Position numbers and translations under genes: made by a program
The notes under the pieces: model-generated
What the model was told of the DNA's origin: nothing
Seen by the model: the letters and a program-made list of their open reading frames with translations, nothing else
The model's database searches: none
NCBI RefSeq assembly: GCF_023913735.1
Contig: NZ_JAMXBH010000015.1
Coordinates: 1 to 64,000, forward strand
DNA: 64,000 nucleotides
Reading direction: 5' to 3'
Source of the DNA: Pseudarthrobacter raffinosi
GTDB lineage: Bacteria > Actinomycetota > Actinomycetes > Actinomycetales > Micrococcaceae
Shown here: positions 36,188 through 44,580 of the stretch, one piece after another
Layout: each line of letters opens with the position of its first letter
How positions within the stretch are numbered: position 1 is the stretch's first letter

Positions 36188-37570
36188 TCAGCGTGCGTCC
36201 GCCGGGAGCAGTCCCTCGCGGGCGGCGTCGGCCTTGTCCACGTCCTCCAGCGCGATACCCTTGGTTTCCTTCAGGCTCAGCACCGCCACGGTAGTGATCG
36301 CGCAGGCAACCACGAGGTAGATGGCCGTGGGCAGCCAGGAACCGGTGTCCTTGAGCCACTGGGTGGCCAGCAGCGGGGCCAGCGAACCGGCGAAGATCGA
36401 GGTGACCTGCGAGCCCAGCGAAACGCCCGAGTAGCGCATCCGGGTGGGGAAGAGCTCGGCCATGATGGCGGGCTGGCCGGCATACATAAACGCGTGCAGG
36501 CAGAGGCCGATGGTCACGGCCAGGACAATCACCACGGCGTTGCGGGTATCGAACATGGGGAAGGCGAAGAACGGCCAGGCCGCACCGGAGATGGACCCGA
36601 TCAGGTAGACGGGCTTGCGTCCCAGCTTGTCCACGAGCCGTCCCACCTGCGGGATGACCAGGAAGTGGATGACGTGGGCGATCAGGAGTGCGAGCAGGAG
36701 CGAGGACGTGTCGTACTTGTGCACGCTCTTGAGGTAGACAATGGCGAAGCTGACCACCAGGTAGTACATGATGTTCTCCGCGAAGCGCAGTCCCATTGCC
36801 TGCAGGATGCCCTTGGGGTACTTGCGCACTACCTCGAAGACGCCGTAGCTGACTGCCTGTTCCTTCTCCACGAGGGCCTTGGCCTCCAGGAAGATGGGCG
36901 CCTCGGTGACGTGGGTGCGGATGTAGTAGCCAACGAAGACGATCACGGCGGAGAGCCAGAAGGCCACGCGCCAGCCCCAGCTCAGGAAGGCCTCGGGGCT
37001 CAGGGTGGTGGACATGACGAACAGCACCAGCGTGGCGAGGAGGTTGCCCACCGGCACGGCTGCCTGCGGCCAGCTGGACCAGAAGCCGCGGGCGTTGTTG
37101 GGGCTGTGCTCGGCAACCAGCAGCACGGCGCCGCCCCATTCGCCGCCGAGCGCGAAGCCCTGGATGAAGCGCAGTGCCACCAGAAGTGTCGGTGCCAGGT
37201 AGCCGATTTCGGCGAAGCCCGGGAGGCAGCCCATCAGGAACGTGGCCACGCCGACGATCACGATGGTCAGCTGCAGGGTGGGCTTGCGGCCCAGCTTGTC
37301 GCCGATCTGGCCGAAGACGATGCCGCCGAGGGGGCGGGCCACAAAGCCCACCGCGTAGGTGATGAACGCCTGGATAATGCCGTCCAGCTCATTGCCGCTG
37401 GCGGGGAAGAAGTACTTCCCAAAGACCAGGGTGGCTGCTGTGGCGTAGAGGAAGAACTCGTACCATTCCACTACCGTGCCCACCATCGAGGCGGCCACAA
37501 TCTTCTTAAGCCCGGATCCCTTGGGTGCGGATCCGGCGGCATTGTCTGCCGAGCGCTGCTCTACGCTCAT
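36188..37570 (-). CDS. MFS transporter, metabolite:H+ symporter (MHS) family
   Basis: 460 residues, 12 membrane segments. MHS signatures: SMVGTVVEWYEFFLYATAATLVFGKYFFP (about 27-55), GFVARPLGGIVFGQIGDKLGRKP, RFIQGFALGGEWGGAVLLVAEH. Family members carry organic acids such as ketoglutarate, shikimate or hydroxybutyrate-like acids into the cell. AAGGAG before ATG 37570. Neighbouring bdh and a divergent LysR regulator suggest a ketone-body or related acid pathway. Confidence 0.9.
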   Translation of the reverse strand: MSVEQRSADNAAGSAPKGSGLKKIVAASMVGTVVEWYEFFLYATAATLVFGKYFFPASGNELDGIIQAFITYAVGFVARPLGGIVFGQIGDKLGRKPTLQLTIVIVGVATFLMGCLPGFAEIGYLAPTLLVALRFIQGFALGGEWGGAVLLVAEHSPNNARGFWSSWPQAAVPVGNLLATLVLFVMSTTLSPEAFLSWGWRVAFWLSAVIVFVGYYIRTHVTEAPIFLEAKALVEKEQAVSYGVFEVVRKYPKGILQAMGLRFAENIMYYLVVSFAIVYLKSVHKYDTSSLLLALLIAHVIHFLVIPQVGRLVDKLGRKPVYLIGSISGAAWPFFAFPMFDTRNAVVIVLAVTIGLCLHAFMYAGQPAIMAELFPTRMRYSGVSLGSQVTSIFAGSLAPLLATQWLKDTGSWLPTAIYLVVACAITTVAVLSLKETKGIALEDVDKADAAREGLLPADAR

Positions 37571-37641
37571 GAGTTTCTCCTTAGTGTCCACTTTGACACG
37601 CACTGTGATCCACAGCACTAATGGCTCCACTGAGTATTACT

Positions 37642-37655
37642 GCACAAACTTGTGC
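37642..37655. promoter_or_regulatory. Palindrome in the LysR/MHS divergent promoter
   Basis: GCACAAACTTGTGC: perfect 6-bp arms around AC. A second element TGTGCACAATTGCA lies at about 37684-37697 next to the LysR start. Both fit the interrupted dyads bound by LysR regulators in divergent promoters. Confidence 0.5.
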
Positions 37656-37699
37656 CTTCAATGCCCAATCCAGCACCTGCTGTGTGCACAATTGCAGAT

Positions 37700-38611
37700 A
37701 TGAAGGCGAATCCCGATGACCTCTTGGTCTTGCTTGCGGTGTCCCGCTCAGCAAAATTTACGACGGCGGCGCAAGTGTTGGGGCTGAACCACACCACCGT
37801 CTCACGCCGGATAGCCGCCCTGGAGAAGGCGCTCGGCGGCCGCGTCCTGGCCCGGGCGGCCGGCGGCTGGGAACTGACCGAGCTAGGCACGGAGGCCGTC
37901 CGCGTCGCCGAACAGGTGGAGGCAGCCGTGAGTGCGCTGGGACCGGCAGGCCAGGCACCGGACCCGATTACCGGCGTCGTGCGCATGACGGCGACAGACG
38001 GCTTCAGCGCCTACATCGCCGCGCCCGCCGTGGCACGGCTGCGCCGGAAACACCCGGGACTGAGCGTGGAAGTGGTGACGATGACCCGGCGAGCGCTGCA
38101 GCAACGCTCCGGGCTGGACATCGAAGTGGTGGTGGGCGAACCACAGGTCCACCGGGCCGAAGCCGTCCAACTGGGCGAGTACATGCTGGGGATGTACGCC
38201 TCGCGTGCCTACCTCGCCGAGAACGGGACGCCGGCGAGCGTTGCTGAGCTGACGGAGCACCCGCTGGTGTACTTTGTGGATTCGATGCTGCAGGTGGACG
38301 ACCTGGACGCCCCCCGGCGGCTGGTGCCGGCCATGCGCGAAGGGCTGACGTCCACGAACGTGTTTGTCCATGTGGAGGCCACCCGCGCCGGCGCCGGCAT
38401 CGGATTCCTGCCGTGCTTCATGGGCAATCTGCACAGCGACCTGGTCCGGCTGCTCCCCGACGACTTCGCCGAATTGCTCCCTTACTGGATGGTGCTGCGA
38501 CCCGATTCGATGCGCCGCCCTGCCGTGGCCGCTGTGGTGCAGGCATTGCGCGACCAGACGGCGGCGCACCGGGATGCCCTGCTGGGCCGAGGCAGGAACT
38601 CCGGTGGTTGA
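37700..38611 (+). CDS. LysR-family transcriptional regulator
   Basis: 303 residues. N-terminal HTH (about 5-62): LLVLLAVSRSAKFTTAAQVLGLNHTTVSRRIAALEKALGGRVLARAAGGWELTELG; C-terminal substrate-binding domain from about 90. ATG 37700 gives the standard start; earlier codons in the frame run through the palindromes. Divergent from the MHS transporter and probably its regulator. Its stop codon is inside the left arm of a 22-bp palindrome. Confidence 0.9.
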   Translation: MKANPDDLLVLLAVSRSAKFTTAAQVLGLNHTTVSRRIAALEKALGGRVLARAAGGWELTELGTEAVRVAEQVEAAVSALGPAGQAPDPITGVVRMTATDGFSAYIAAPAVARLRRKHPGLSVEVVTMTRRALQQRSGLDIEVVVGEPQVHRAEAVQLGEYMLGMYASRAYLAENGTPASVAELTEHPLVYFVDSMLQVDDLDAPRRLVPAMREGLTSTNVFVHVEATRAGAGIGFLPCFMGNLHSDLVRLLPDDFAELLPYWMVLRPDSMRRPAVAAVVQALRDQTAAHRDALLGRGRNSGG

Positions 38612-38650
38612 GCTTGTCGAAACCCCGGATTTCGACAAGCTCAACCACCG
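38600..38650. terminator. 22-bp palindrome ending two convergent genes
   Basis: Perfect 22-bp arms (38600-38621 and 38629-38650) with core GTGGTTGAGCTTGTCGAAA and a 7-nt loop CCCCGGA. Both the LysR gene and the opposing spermidine-synthase-like gene stop within it, each with the C-terminal residues SGG. This sequence is of a type often repeated in actinobacterial genomes and can act as a bidirectional terminator. Confidence 0.88.
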
Positions 38651-39591
38651 GAGGCGTTCACTGCCGGGTCGTGACGCACCGGGGAGTTCGCGGCGAAGGC
38701 CCGCACTTGGGCGTCGTTCCAGATGTGGGCCGGGACGGCTCCGCCCAGGAGCCGGCGGGCCAGCTGCGGATCTCCGTCCAGCGGGGTGTCGCTGCCGGCC
38801 ATCACCATGTTGCCGTAGCGGCGGCCCTTCAGCATGGAGGGGTCGGCGATGATGACGGTGTGTGCGAACGCGGCCGCGATGGCGGCGGCGTCTTCCCTCG
38901 CATTCCTTAGATCCGGGGCGTCGCCTGAGTTCACCACATAGATGCCGCCCGGCGACAGGACCCGCTTGATGTGGTCATTGAACTCGGCGGTGGTGAGCGG
39001 CCGCGGCGTGAGTGAACCGGCAAACACGTCACGGATGATGAAGTCGCGACTGTCCGGCGTGAGCGTCTCGGTGACCTCGCGGGCCTCCCCCACGCGCAGC
39101 CGCAGGAGCGGCGCCTTGGGCAGGTCGAACCAGCCGCGGACGTACTCGGCCAGCTTGCCGTCGAGCTCCACCACCACCTGCCGGGCGTCCGGATAGGCGG
39201 TGTGGAAGTACCGGGCCAGGGAACAGGCCCCGCCGCCCAGGTGCAGCCCGCGCAGCCGCTCGGTCCCGCCCGCGGCGGGCGCGCCGGACTTGGCGCCGCC
39301 CTTTCCGGACCTAGGCGGCCAACGTGACTCAATCAGCGCCGCCATCCAGCGCATGTACTCAAAATCGAGGAAGAGCGGATCGGCGAGGTCGATGTGGGAG
39401 CTCATAACACCGTTGATCTTCAGGAGCCACCCGTTGGAGTTGTCCTGGTCCGCAACGAGCTCGCAGTCGCCGGTATCGATGTAGTAGACGCCCTCAACGG
39501 GGCCATCAGGACGGGTGCCCTTGGGCACCTCGATGACACCCGTCGTCGGACGCTGGCTGTTCCGGCCGGCTGACTTGCCGCGCTTTGCCAT
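38641..39591 (-). CDS. Spermidine-synthase-like methyltransferase-fold protein
   Basis: 316 residues. Central Rossmann core: LRGLHLGGGACSLARYFHTAYPDARQVVVELD (about 113-145, G-x-G-x-C nucleotide loop), RDFIIRDVFAGSLTPRPLTTAEF, LSPGGIYVVNSGD. This is the spermidine synthase fold without membrane segments; the catalytic Asp is within RDVFAG. Polyamine synthesis is not certain as no SAM decarboxylase is near. N-terminus is basic (MAKRGKSAGRNSQR). Confidence 0.8.
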   Translation of the reverse strand: MAKRGKSAGRNSQRPTTGVIEVPKGTRPDGPVEGVYYIDTGDCELVADQDNSNGWLLKINGVMSSHIDLADPLFLDFEYMRWMAALIESRWPPRSGKGGAKSGAPAAGGTERLRGLHLGGGACSLARYFHTAYPDARQVVVELDGKLAEYVRGWFDLPKAPLLRLRVGEAREVTETLTPDSRDFIIRDVFAGSLTPRPLTTAEFNDHIKRVLSPGGIYVVNSGDAPDLRNAREDAAAIAAAFAHTVIIADPSMLKGRRYGNMVMAGSDTPLDGDPQLARRLLGGAVPAHIWNDAQVRAFAANSPVRHDPAVNASGG

Positions 39592-39703
39592 TACCCGTGT
39601 GCCGCTTCAGTCATGGATCAACCCTAATTGACTGCCCTGCGCCGGCCGTCCGGAACGGTCGCGGTCCCGGCGGCGGGAACACGGCCGGTTTGCGGGAACA
39701 GGG

Positions 39704-40270
39704 CTAGGTTGAGAGCGGCCGGTCCCGGTCGGTCCTCTCAGCCCGGTCTGCCCGGTCCCGGACACGCCGCAGTTCCTCCGCCCGCGTGGCGTCGGTGCCC
39801 GTGGCGTCGGTACGCGTGGCGTCGTCCGGATGCGCGTCGGGGTCCGACCCAAGCGTCTCCGTGCGGGTGGCGTCGGTGCGGGTGGAGTCGGTGCGCATCG
39901 TGTCGGTACGCGCGTCCCCGTCCTGATTTATGTCGGGGTCCAACGCGTCCGCCTTCTGCGTGCGCTCGGCCACGTCCTCCCGGAGCGACCTGGCGCTGTC
40001 GGTCTTCTGCTCAGCCTCCTGCTTCAGCCTCGCCGCGTCCACCTGCGCTTGCTCTGCGTCGGCGCGGGCGCGGGTGGCCCGGGCTTCGTTCTCACGCGCA
40101 TCGAGCTCGATGTCCTCGGCTTTCCGGCGCATTTCGGCAGCCTTTTCGCGGTGCGATTCGTCCCGCTTCAGCTCCATGGCCCGACGGCGACGCCCGGTCA
40201 CCAGCCACAGCACGATCAGGACCAGCACGACGACGGCAACAATCACCCAAACCCACGATGTTGTATCCAC
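39704..40270 (-). CDS. Membrane-anchored coiled-coil protein with TRTDAT repeats
   Basis: 188 residues. One N-terminal membrane helix (SWVWVIVAVVVLVLIVLWLV), then a charged coiled coil (about 35-110: KAAEMRRKAEDIELDARENEAR...), then a Thr/Asp/Arg-rich repetitive tail (TRTDATRTETL, TRTDATGTDATR). No enzyme motif. Similar envelope proteins are common next to DUF3618 genes. GTG 40270 is the start with AAAGG 11 nt upstream. It is divergent from the four-gene envelope set and may share its regulation. Confidence 0.7.
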   Translation of the reverse strand: MDTTSWVWVIVAVVVLVLIVLWLVTGRRRRAMELKRDESHREKAAEMRRKAEDIELDARENEARATRARADAEQAQVDAARLKQEAEQKTDSARSLREDVAERTQKADALDPDINQDGDARTDTMRTDSTRTDATRTETLGSDPDAHPDDATRTDATGTDATRAEELRRVRDRADRAERTDRDRPLST

Positions 40271-40378
40271 GACTACGCACCCTTTCCACTTCGTTGTGAC
40301 GGGGTCCCTGCGATGCCGGGTCGGCAGGCGATACGGACCCCTTTTGAAATTCAGGTAGGAAGGGTACTTACCTTCCGT

Positions 40379-40396
40379 TAGTAACCATGCTTACTA
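40379..40396. promoter_or_regulatory. TAGTAA/TTACTA dyad with CATGCTTA core
   Basis: TAGTAACCATGCTTACTA has perfect 6-bp arms. It lies in the 190-bp region between the divergent envelope genes. The core ATGCTTA with flanking TAAG/TAGTA recurs upstream of dps (47713-47726) and the DUF6458-like gene (63372-63384), suggesting a shared stress regulator or promoter type. Confidence 0.4.
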
Positions 40397-40460
40397 TTTT
40401 ACGGCCAGTATCGCTGGTTCTTAATCAACAACCGGCCTTCTTTGGAAAGAGAGAGCGAAG

Positions 40461-41411
40461 ATGACAGAGAACCAAAGGCCCGAGGACTCGGCTTACCCGG
40501 CTCCACAGGCCACCCCCGGAACCACAGGAGAACGCGCCCCCAGTACGTTCCCCGCAGCAGCGCCACAGACGCGCGACACCTTCGGGACGTCCCGCAAGGA
40601 TGCTGTCAAGGAAGAGGCCGGGGACGTCGCGCGGACAGCGGCGGATTCCGCGCAAAGCGTCGCTGAAACCGCCAAGACGGAAGCGGGCAACGTCGCGTCA
40701 GAGGCGAAGGCGAATGCCAAGGATCTCCTCCACCAGGCCCGCTCCGATCTCACGGAGCAGGCAGGCGCCCAGCAGCAGAAGGTAGCCAATGGCCTCCGGT
40801 CAGTCTCGGACGAACTGCACGCCATGGCGCGTGCATCGGACCAGCCCGGAGTGGCCACGGACCTGGTCCGCCAGGCCGCGGAGCGTTCCTCGTCGGTAGC
40901 CTCCTGGCTGGACGGGCGGGACCCGGGCTCGCTCTTGGATGAAGTCAAGAGCTTCGCCCGGCAGCGCCCCGGGACGTTCCTGCTTCTCGCGGCCGGGGCT
41001 GGCGTCCTCGCTGGCCGGCTCGGCCGCAGCCTGAGCGCCGGCGCACCGGAGTCCGCAACGCACTACGCTGGCGCCCGCGGCCAGTACGGCGGTGGCCAGT
41101 ACGGCGCCGGCGGTCAATACGACAGCGGCTACACGCCGTCGGCCGGTGGGACTGTCCCGCCCCCGCCGGTACAGCTGCCCGGCCCGGCCACCACCACGGC
41201 AGGGTACGACGGCGGCACGCCGGGGAGCAGTTACGGCGACCCTTCGCGTCCCGCCAGTCCTCTCGACAGCCCCCAACTCGCGGAACAGCCCTTCTCGACC
41301 AACCGCATTGCCGACGACCCGTTGGCCGACCGGGAGCTCGCCGACGATCCTATGGCCAACGACCCCCTGACCCGCGACCGCTCAGCGGACGGCCAGGCTG
41401 GCAGGCTGTGA
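40461..41411 (+). CDS. Envelope protein with Ala-rich helices and one membrane segment
   Basis: 316 residues. Disordered start, an Ala/Glu/Lys-rich helical stretch (about 50-150: SRKDAVKEEAGDVARTAADSAQSVAETAKTEAGNVASEAKANAKD, LEA-like), one membrane segment (FLLLAAGAGVLAGRLGRSL, about 175-193) and a Gly/Tyr/Gln-rich tail (RGQYGGGQYGAGGQYDSGY). Family function is unknown; composition resembles stress-induced, desiccation-type proteins. First gene of a set with a holin-like protein and a DUF3618 protein; its stop overlaps the next start. Confidence 0.72.
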   Translation: MTENQRPEDSAYPAPQATPGTTGERAPSTFPAAAPQTRDTFGTSRKDAVKEEAGDVARTAADSAQSVAETAKTEAGNVASEAKANAKDLLHQARSDLTEQAGAQQQKVANGLRSVSDELHAMARASDQPGVATDLVRQAAERSSSVASWLDGRDPGSLLDEVKSFARQRPGTFLLLAAGAGVLAGRLGRSLSAGAPESATHYAGARGQYGGGQYGAGGQYDSGYTPSAGGTVPPPPVQLPGPATTTAGYDGGTPGSSYGDPSRPASPLDSPQLAEQPFSTNRIADDPLADRELADDPMANDPLTRDRSADGQAGRL

Positions 41412-41842
41412 TGAGCAGCCAGATACCTGAACCTCCTCCGTCGGCGGCGCACGCGAAGGCGGACAACACCTCGTTGGGTGACCTGCTCGGTGAGGTGACC
41501 CGCGACCTGTCCACGTTGATGCGCCAGGAAGTGGAGCTTGCCAAAGCCGAACTCAAGGAATCCGCCAGCAAGGCAGGCAAGGGAGGTGGCATGCTGGCCG
41601 GCGCCGGCGTAGCTGGCCACTTCGTGCTGCTGTTCCTGTCGATCGCCCTCTGGATCGCGTTAGGCGAGCTGATGGGACTCGGCTGGTCCGCCGTCGTCGT
41701 CGCAGTCATCTGGGGCGTCATCGCCGCCGTCCTGGCCTCCATCGGCCGGAAGGAACTCAAGACTGTGAGGGGCATGCCCCAAACCGCTGAAACACTCCAG
41801 GAAATTCCCCCAACCCTAAAACCCGGTGAGGTAAGACGATGA
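41411..41842 (+). CDS. Phage-holin-III-superfamily membrane protein (DUF1469-like)
   Basis: 143 residues. A helical start (SLGDLLGEVTRDLSTLMRQEVELAKAELKESASKAGKG) and two membrane segments (about 62-85 and 92-115). This is the typical actinobacterial Phage_holin_3_6 protein, which is chromosomal and not a lysis gene. Overlaps its neighbours at both ends (TGATG before, ATGA after), so it is made together with the LEA-like and DUF3618 proteins. Confidence 0.85.
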   Translation: MSSQIPEPPPSAAHAKADNTSLGDLLGEVTRDLSTLMRQEVELAKAELKESASKAGKGGGMLAGAGVAGHFVLLFLSIALWIALGELMGLGWSAVVVAVIWGVIAAVLASIGRKELKTVRGMPQTAETLQEIPPTLKPGEVRR

Positions 41843-42447
41843 GCGACAACCCGGACGATATCCGTTCAGATATTGAGGCAACGCGCGCCCGCCTGGGCAC
41901 GAACGTGGACGCGGTGGCGGACAAAGTGACGCCGTCTAACATCGTCCACCGCCAGACAGACAAGGTGAAAGACGCCGTCTTCGGAGTGAAGGAGAGAGTC
42001 ATGGGAACAGCCGACGACGTCACCAACCGCGTGCACAGCGGAGTCCACGCCCGGACTGACAGTGCAGGCGATGCACTCAGCGATGCAGGCGCCGCCATTG
42101 GTGACGCTCCGCACCAGGTGAAGGCCAAAACACAGGGCAATCCGATGGCTGCAGGCCTGATCGCGTTCGGGGCCGGCCTGCTCCTGTCCTCACTGATCCC
42201 TGCCAGCGAGAAGGAACGCGAAGCAGCGGATGCCCTCAAGTCCGCCGCCGAACCGTTGACCACCCAGCTGACCGAGGCCGCGAAGGACATGGCCGAAGGC
42301 CTGAAGGAACCGGCACGGGAAGCGATGGAAAACGTCAAAGCAACGGCAGCCGACGCCGCCGAGCATGTTAAGGCCGAAGGTCAGGTTGCGGCAGCGGACG
42401 TCAAGGACCGCACTGTCGACGCCAGGGATCACGTCCAGAACACGTAA
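41839..42447 (+). CDS. DUF3618-domain protein
   Basis: 202 residues. N-terminal DUF3618 signature DDIRSDIEATRARLGTNVDAVADKVTPSNIV (6-36), one membrane segment (MAAGLIAFGAGLLLSSLIP, about 102-120), then an Ala/Lys/Glu amphipathic tail (AKDMAEGLKEPAREAMENVKATAADAAEHVK). Function unknown; always with holin-like partners in actinobacteria. ATG 41839 overlaps the previous TGA. A strong hairpin follows. Confidence 0.87.
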   Translation: MSDNPDDIRSDIEATRARLGTNVDAVADKVTPSNIVHRQTDKVKDAVFGVKERVMGTADDVTNRVHSGVHARTDSAGDALSDAGAAIGDAPHQVKAKTQGNPMAAGLIAFGAGLLLSSLIPASEKEREAADALKSAAEPLTTQLTEAAKDMAEGLKEPAREAMENVKATAADAAEHVKAEGQVAAADVKDRTVDARDHVQNT

Positions 42448-42475
42448 CGGCACCAGCACCGCCAGCAGCACAGAC

Positions 42476-42509
42476 AGGCCGGTTCCGCCTCCCCCGGCGG
42501 AACCGGCCT
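42476..42509 (+). terminator. Hairpin between the DUF3618 and YihY genes
   Basis: 14-bp perfect stem AGGCCGGTTCCGCC / GGCGGAACCGGCCT with a 6-nt loop, followed by TTTCCCTTTCC. It may stop or weaken transcription before the YihY gene, 30 nt downstream. Confidence 0.8.
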
Positions 42510-42538
42510 TTCCCTTTCCAACCCCGAGAGGACACACC

Positions 42539-43657
42539 ATGGCCGCTCACGATGCACCCGAAACCAGCACCGCCAAGGCGGGCAGCGCTCCCGCACCCGA
42601 CGACTCCCGGAAACCGGACAGCCCCACCGACGTCACCAAACCGTCGTGGAAGTACATCGCCAAAAAGACGCTTCGGGAGTTTAACAAGGACCAGTGCCCG
42701 GACCTCGCGGCATCCCTGACCTACTACGCCGTGCTGTCCTTGTTTCCTGCAATGCTCGCGCTCGTTTCCCTGATCGGCCTCTTTGGGGACCCCGAAAAAA
42801 CAACCACGGCCCTGCTCGAAATCGTGCGGGGCTTCGCCCCTGCTGAGACGGTGAATACCGTTAGCGGCCCGGTTGAGGAATTGGCGAACGCGCCGGCGGC
42901 AGGATTGACTCTGGTCATTGGCCTGGGAACAGCGCTGTGGTCCGCTTCGGGCTACGTTGGCGCCTTCGGTAGGGCGATGAACCGGATCTATGAAGTGGAC
43001 GAGGGCCGTCCATTCGTCAAGCTGCGCGGAACCATGCTGGCTGTTACGCTCCTCGCCGTAGTCATCGTGGCACTCCTGGCAGGCATGCTGGTGCTCAGCG
43101 GACCTGTGGCAGAGGCAGTCGGCGACCTGATCGGGCTCGGTGGCGCGTTCCTCACTGTCTGGAACATCGCGAAATGGCCGGTAATGGTGGCACTCATCAT
43201 TGTCATCATCGCGGTGCTCTACTACGCCACTCCCAACGTCAAGCAACCCAAGTTCAGATGGATGAGCCTTGGCTCCGGCATAGCCCTGTTTATTTTCCTG
43301 CTGGCCTCGCTCGGCTTCGCCTTCTATGTGGCCACCTTTGGCAATTACAACAAGACCTACGGCGCACTTGGCGGTGTGATCGTTATGCTGCTCTGGTTGT
43401 GGATCCTGAACATGTCTCTTTTGTTCGGGGCAGAATTTGACGCCGAGATGGAGCGGGGACGGCAACTCCAGGCGGGAATCGAGGCCGAAGAAACCATTCA
43501 GCTCCCGCCGCGGGACACCAAGAAGAGCGAGAAGATGCAGGAGCAGGAAGAGGACGACATCCGGCGCGGCCGCGAGCTGCGTGAGCGCCACGGGAACGGC
43601 CCGGATCAGGCTGGATCGGACGCCAGTACGGGACGAAACGGCGTCAAGCGGGTCTAG
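42539..43657 (+). CDS. YihY/BrkB-family inner membrane protein
   Basis: 372 residues, six membrane segments (about 60-330). Family blocks: QCPDLAASLTYYAVLSLFPAMLALVSLIGLFG (about 60-90), GLGTALWSASGYVGAFGRAMNRIYEVDEGRPFVKLR, TYGALGGVIVMLLWLWILNMSLLFGAEFDAE. Once called ribonuclease BN by error; real role unknown, possibly lipid or ion handling. Disordered N-terminus (about 38 residues) and charged C-terminus. AGAGGA precedes ATG 42539. Confidence 0.9.
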   Translation: MAAHDAPETSTAKAGSAPAPDDSRKPDSPTDVTKPSWKYIAKKTLREFNKDQCPDLAASLTYYAVLSLFPAMLALVSLIGLFGDPEKTTTALLEIVRGFAPAETVNTVSGPVEELANAPAAGLTLVIGLGTALWSASGYVGAFGRAMNRIYEVDEGRPFVKLRGTMLAVTLLAVVIVALLAGMLVLSGPVAEAVGDLIGLGGAFLTVWNIAKWPVMVALIIVIIAVLYYATPNVKQPKFRWMSLGSGIALFIFLLASLGFAFYVATFGNYNKTYGALGGVIVMLLWLWILNMSLLFGAEFDAEMERGRQLQAGIEAEETIQLPPRDTKKSEKMQEQEEDDIRRGRELRERHGNGPDQAGSDASTGRNGVKRV

Positions 43658-43820
43658 GCAGGGCCCGCCACTTGGAGGAAGATCAATATCAGCAGATTCC
43701 TTCAGTTTTCCCGGGCCTTTGACGTCCCGGGTGTCTGGCGGGGTCGGCGGCGAGGTGGCCTCTTCTGAGACCGAGGCCAGTCCCCCCAGTCGTCGTCGGC
43801 CCCCTCATTTTGTCCGTTTC

Positions 43821-44579
43821 TCAGCGTTCGAACGCCACGGCGGACTCCATACCAAGGGCCAGCAGATATGCGCCGAAGCCCTGCGGCGCCCGGGCCTCGG
43901 TCCGCCCTGAGGTCAGGACCCGCACCGTGTCCGTGGACGTTATACGGAACCCGTGGCGGCGCAGCCGTGCGGCCAGCGCCCGGTCCTCGTGCGAGCGCTG
44001 ACGGGGAAAGCCACCAGCGCGAATGTAGGCCGAGGCCCGCACACCGAAGTTCGCACCATGCACATGGGGGTGTTCCTCCCTCAACGGATGCCGGGCGTGC
44101 CAGCGCCTCAGGAGTTCGCCGTCCATGCCCTCCGGATCCGGTTCCACCGTTCCCAAGACTGCATCGGCGCCGCCGTCAGCCAGTTCCACCTGGCGCAGGA
44201 GCCAGTTTTCCGGAACGCAGGAATCGGCGTCGGTATTTGCCAGCCATACCCGTCCGGCGGTCTGTGGTCGGTCCGCCCCCGCACTGTCCGGCAGGCGCCC
44301 TGTGAGGAGCAGGTTGATCCCTGCCCGCCGGCTCCTCCCCACGCTGCGGAACGCGACCGGCAGCAGGGTGATGCGGCGATCCGCCGCCGCAATATGCGCC
44401 GCCACGGCGCCCGAGCTGTCCGTGCAGGCGTCCAAGACCACCACGATGGCGACGTCTGTATCCGGCTGACTGTGCTGCAGGGCATCAGCTGCGGCACTGA
44501 CCGCTGCCAGGGCACGTGCCAGGTGGGGTTCCTCGTTATGGACCGGAATAACCACGGCAACCTGCGCGATCCTGTCCAT
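43821..44579 (-). CDS. Family 2 glycosyltransferase
   Basis: 252 residues. GT-A fold: VAVVIPVHNEEPHLARALAAV at the start, VVVLDACTDSSGAVAAH, metal-binding D-x-D in LANTDADSCVPENWL, and HGANFGVRASAYIRAGGFPRQRSHEDRALAARLRRHGF with the catalytic ED. No membrane segment. Similar to MftF/GtrB-like and mycofactocin-region GTs only in general fold; acceptor unknown. Follows the PIG-L/methyltransferase fusion with a 1-nt gap and is the last of three coupled genes. Confidence 0.85.
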   Translation of the reverse strand: MDRIAQVAVVIPVHNEEPHLARALAAVSAAADALQHSQPDTDVAIVVVLDACTDSSGAVAAHIAAADRRITLLPVAFRSVGRSRRAGINLLLTGRLPDSAGADRPQTAGRVWLANTDADSCVPENWLLRQVELADGGADAVLGTVEPDPEGMDGELLRRWHARHPLREEHPHVHGANFGVRASAYIRAGGFPRQRSHEDRALAARLRRHGFRITSTDTVRVLTSGRTEARAPQGFGAYLLALGMESAVAFER

Positions 44580-44580
44580 G

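Noticed and set aside
41411..41842. Prophage lysis gene (holin)
   Set aside because: The holin-III-like family is chromosomal in actinobacteria; no endolysin, capsid or integrase is near.
42539..43657. Ribonuclease BN
   Set aside because: Old misannotation of the YihY family; the sequence is a six-helix membrane protein with no nuclease motif.
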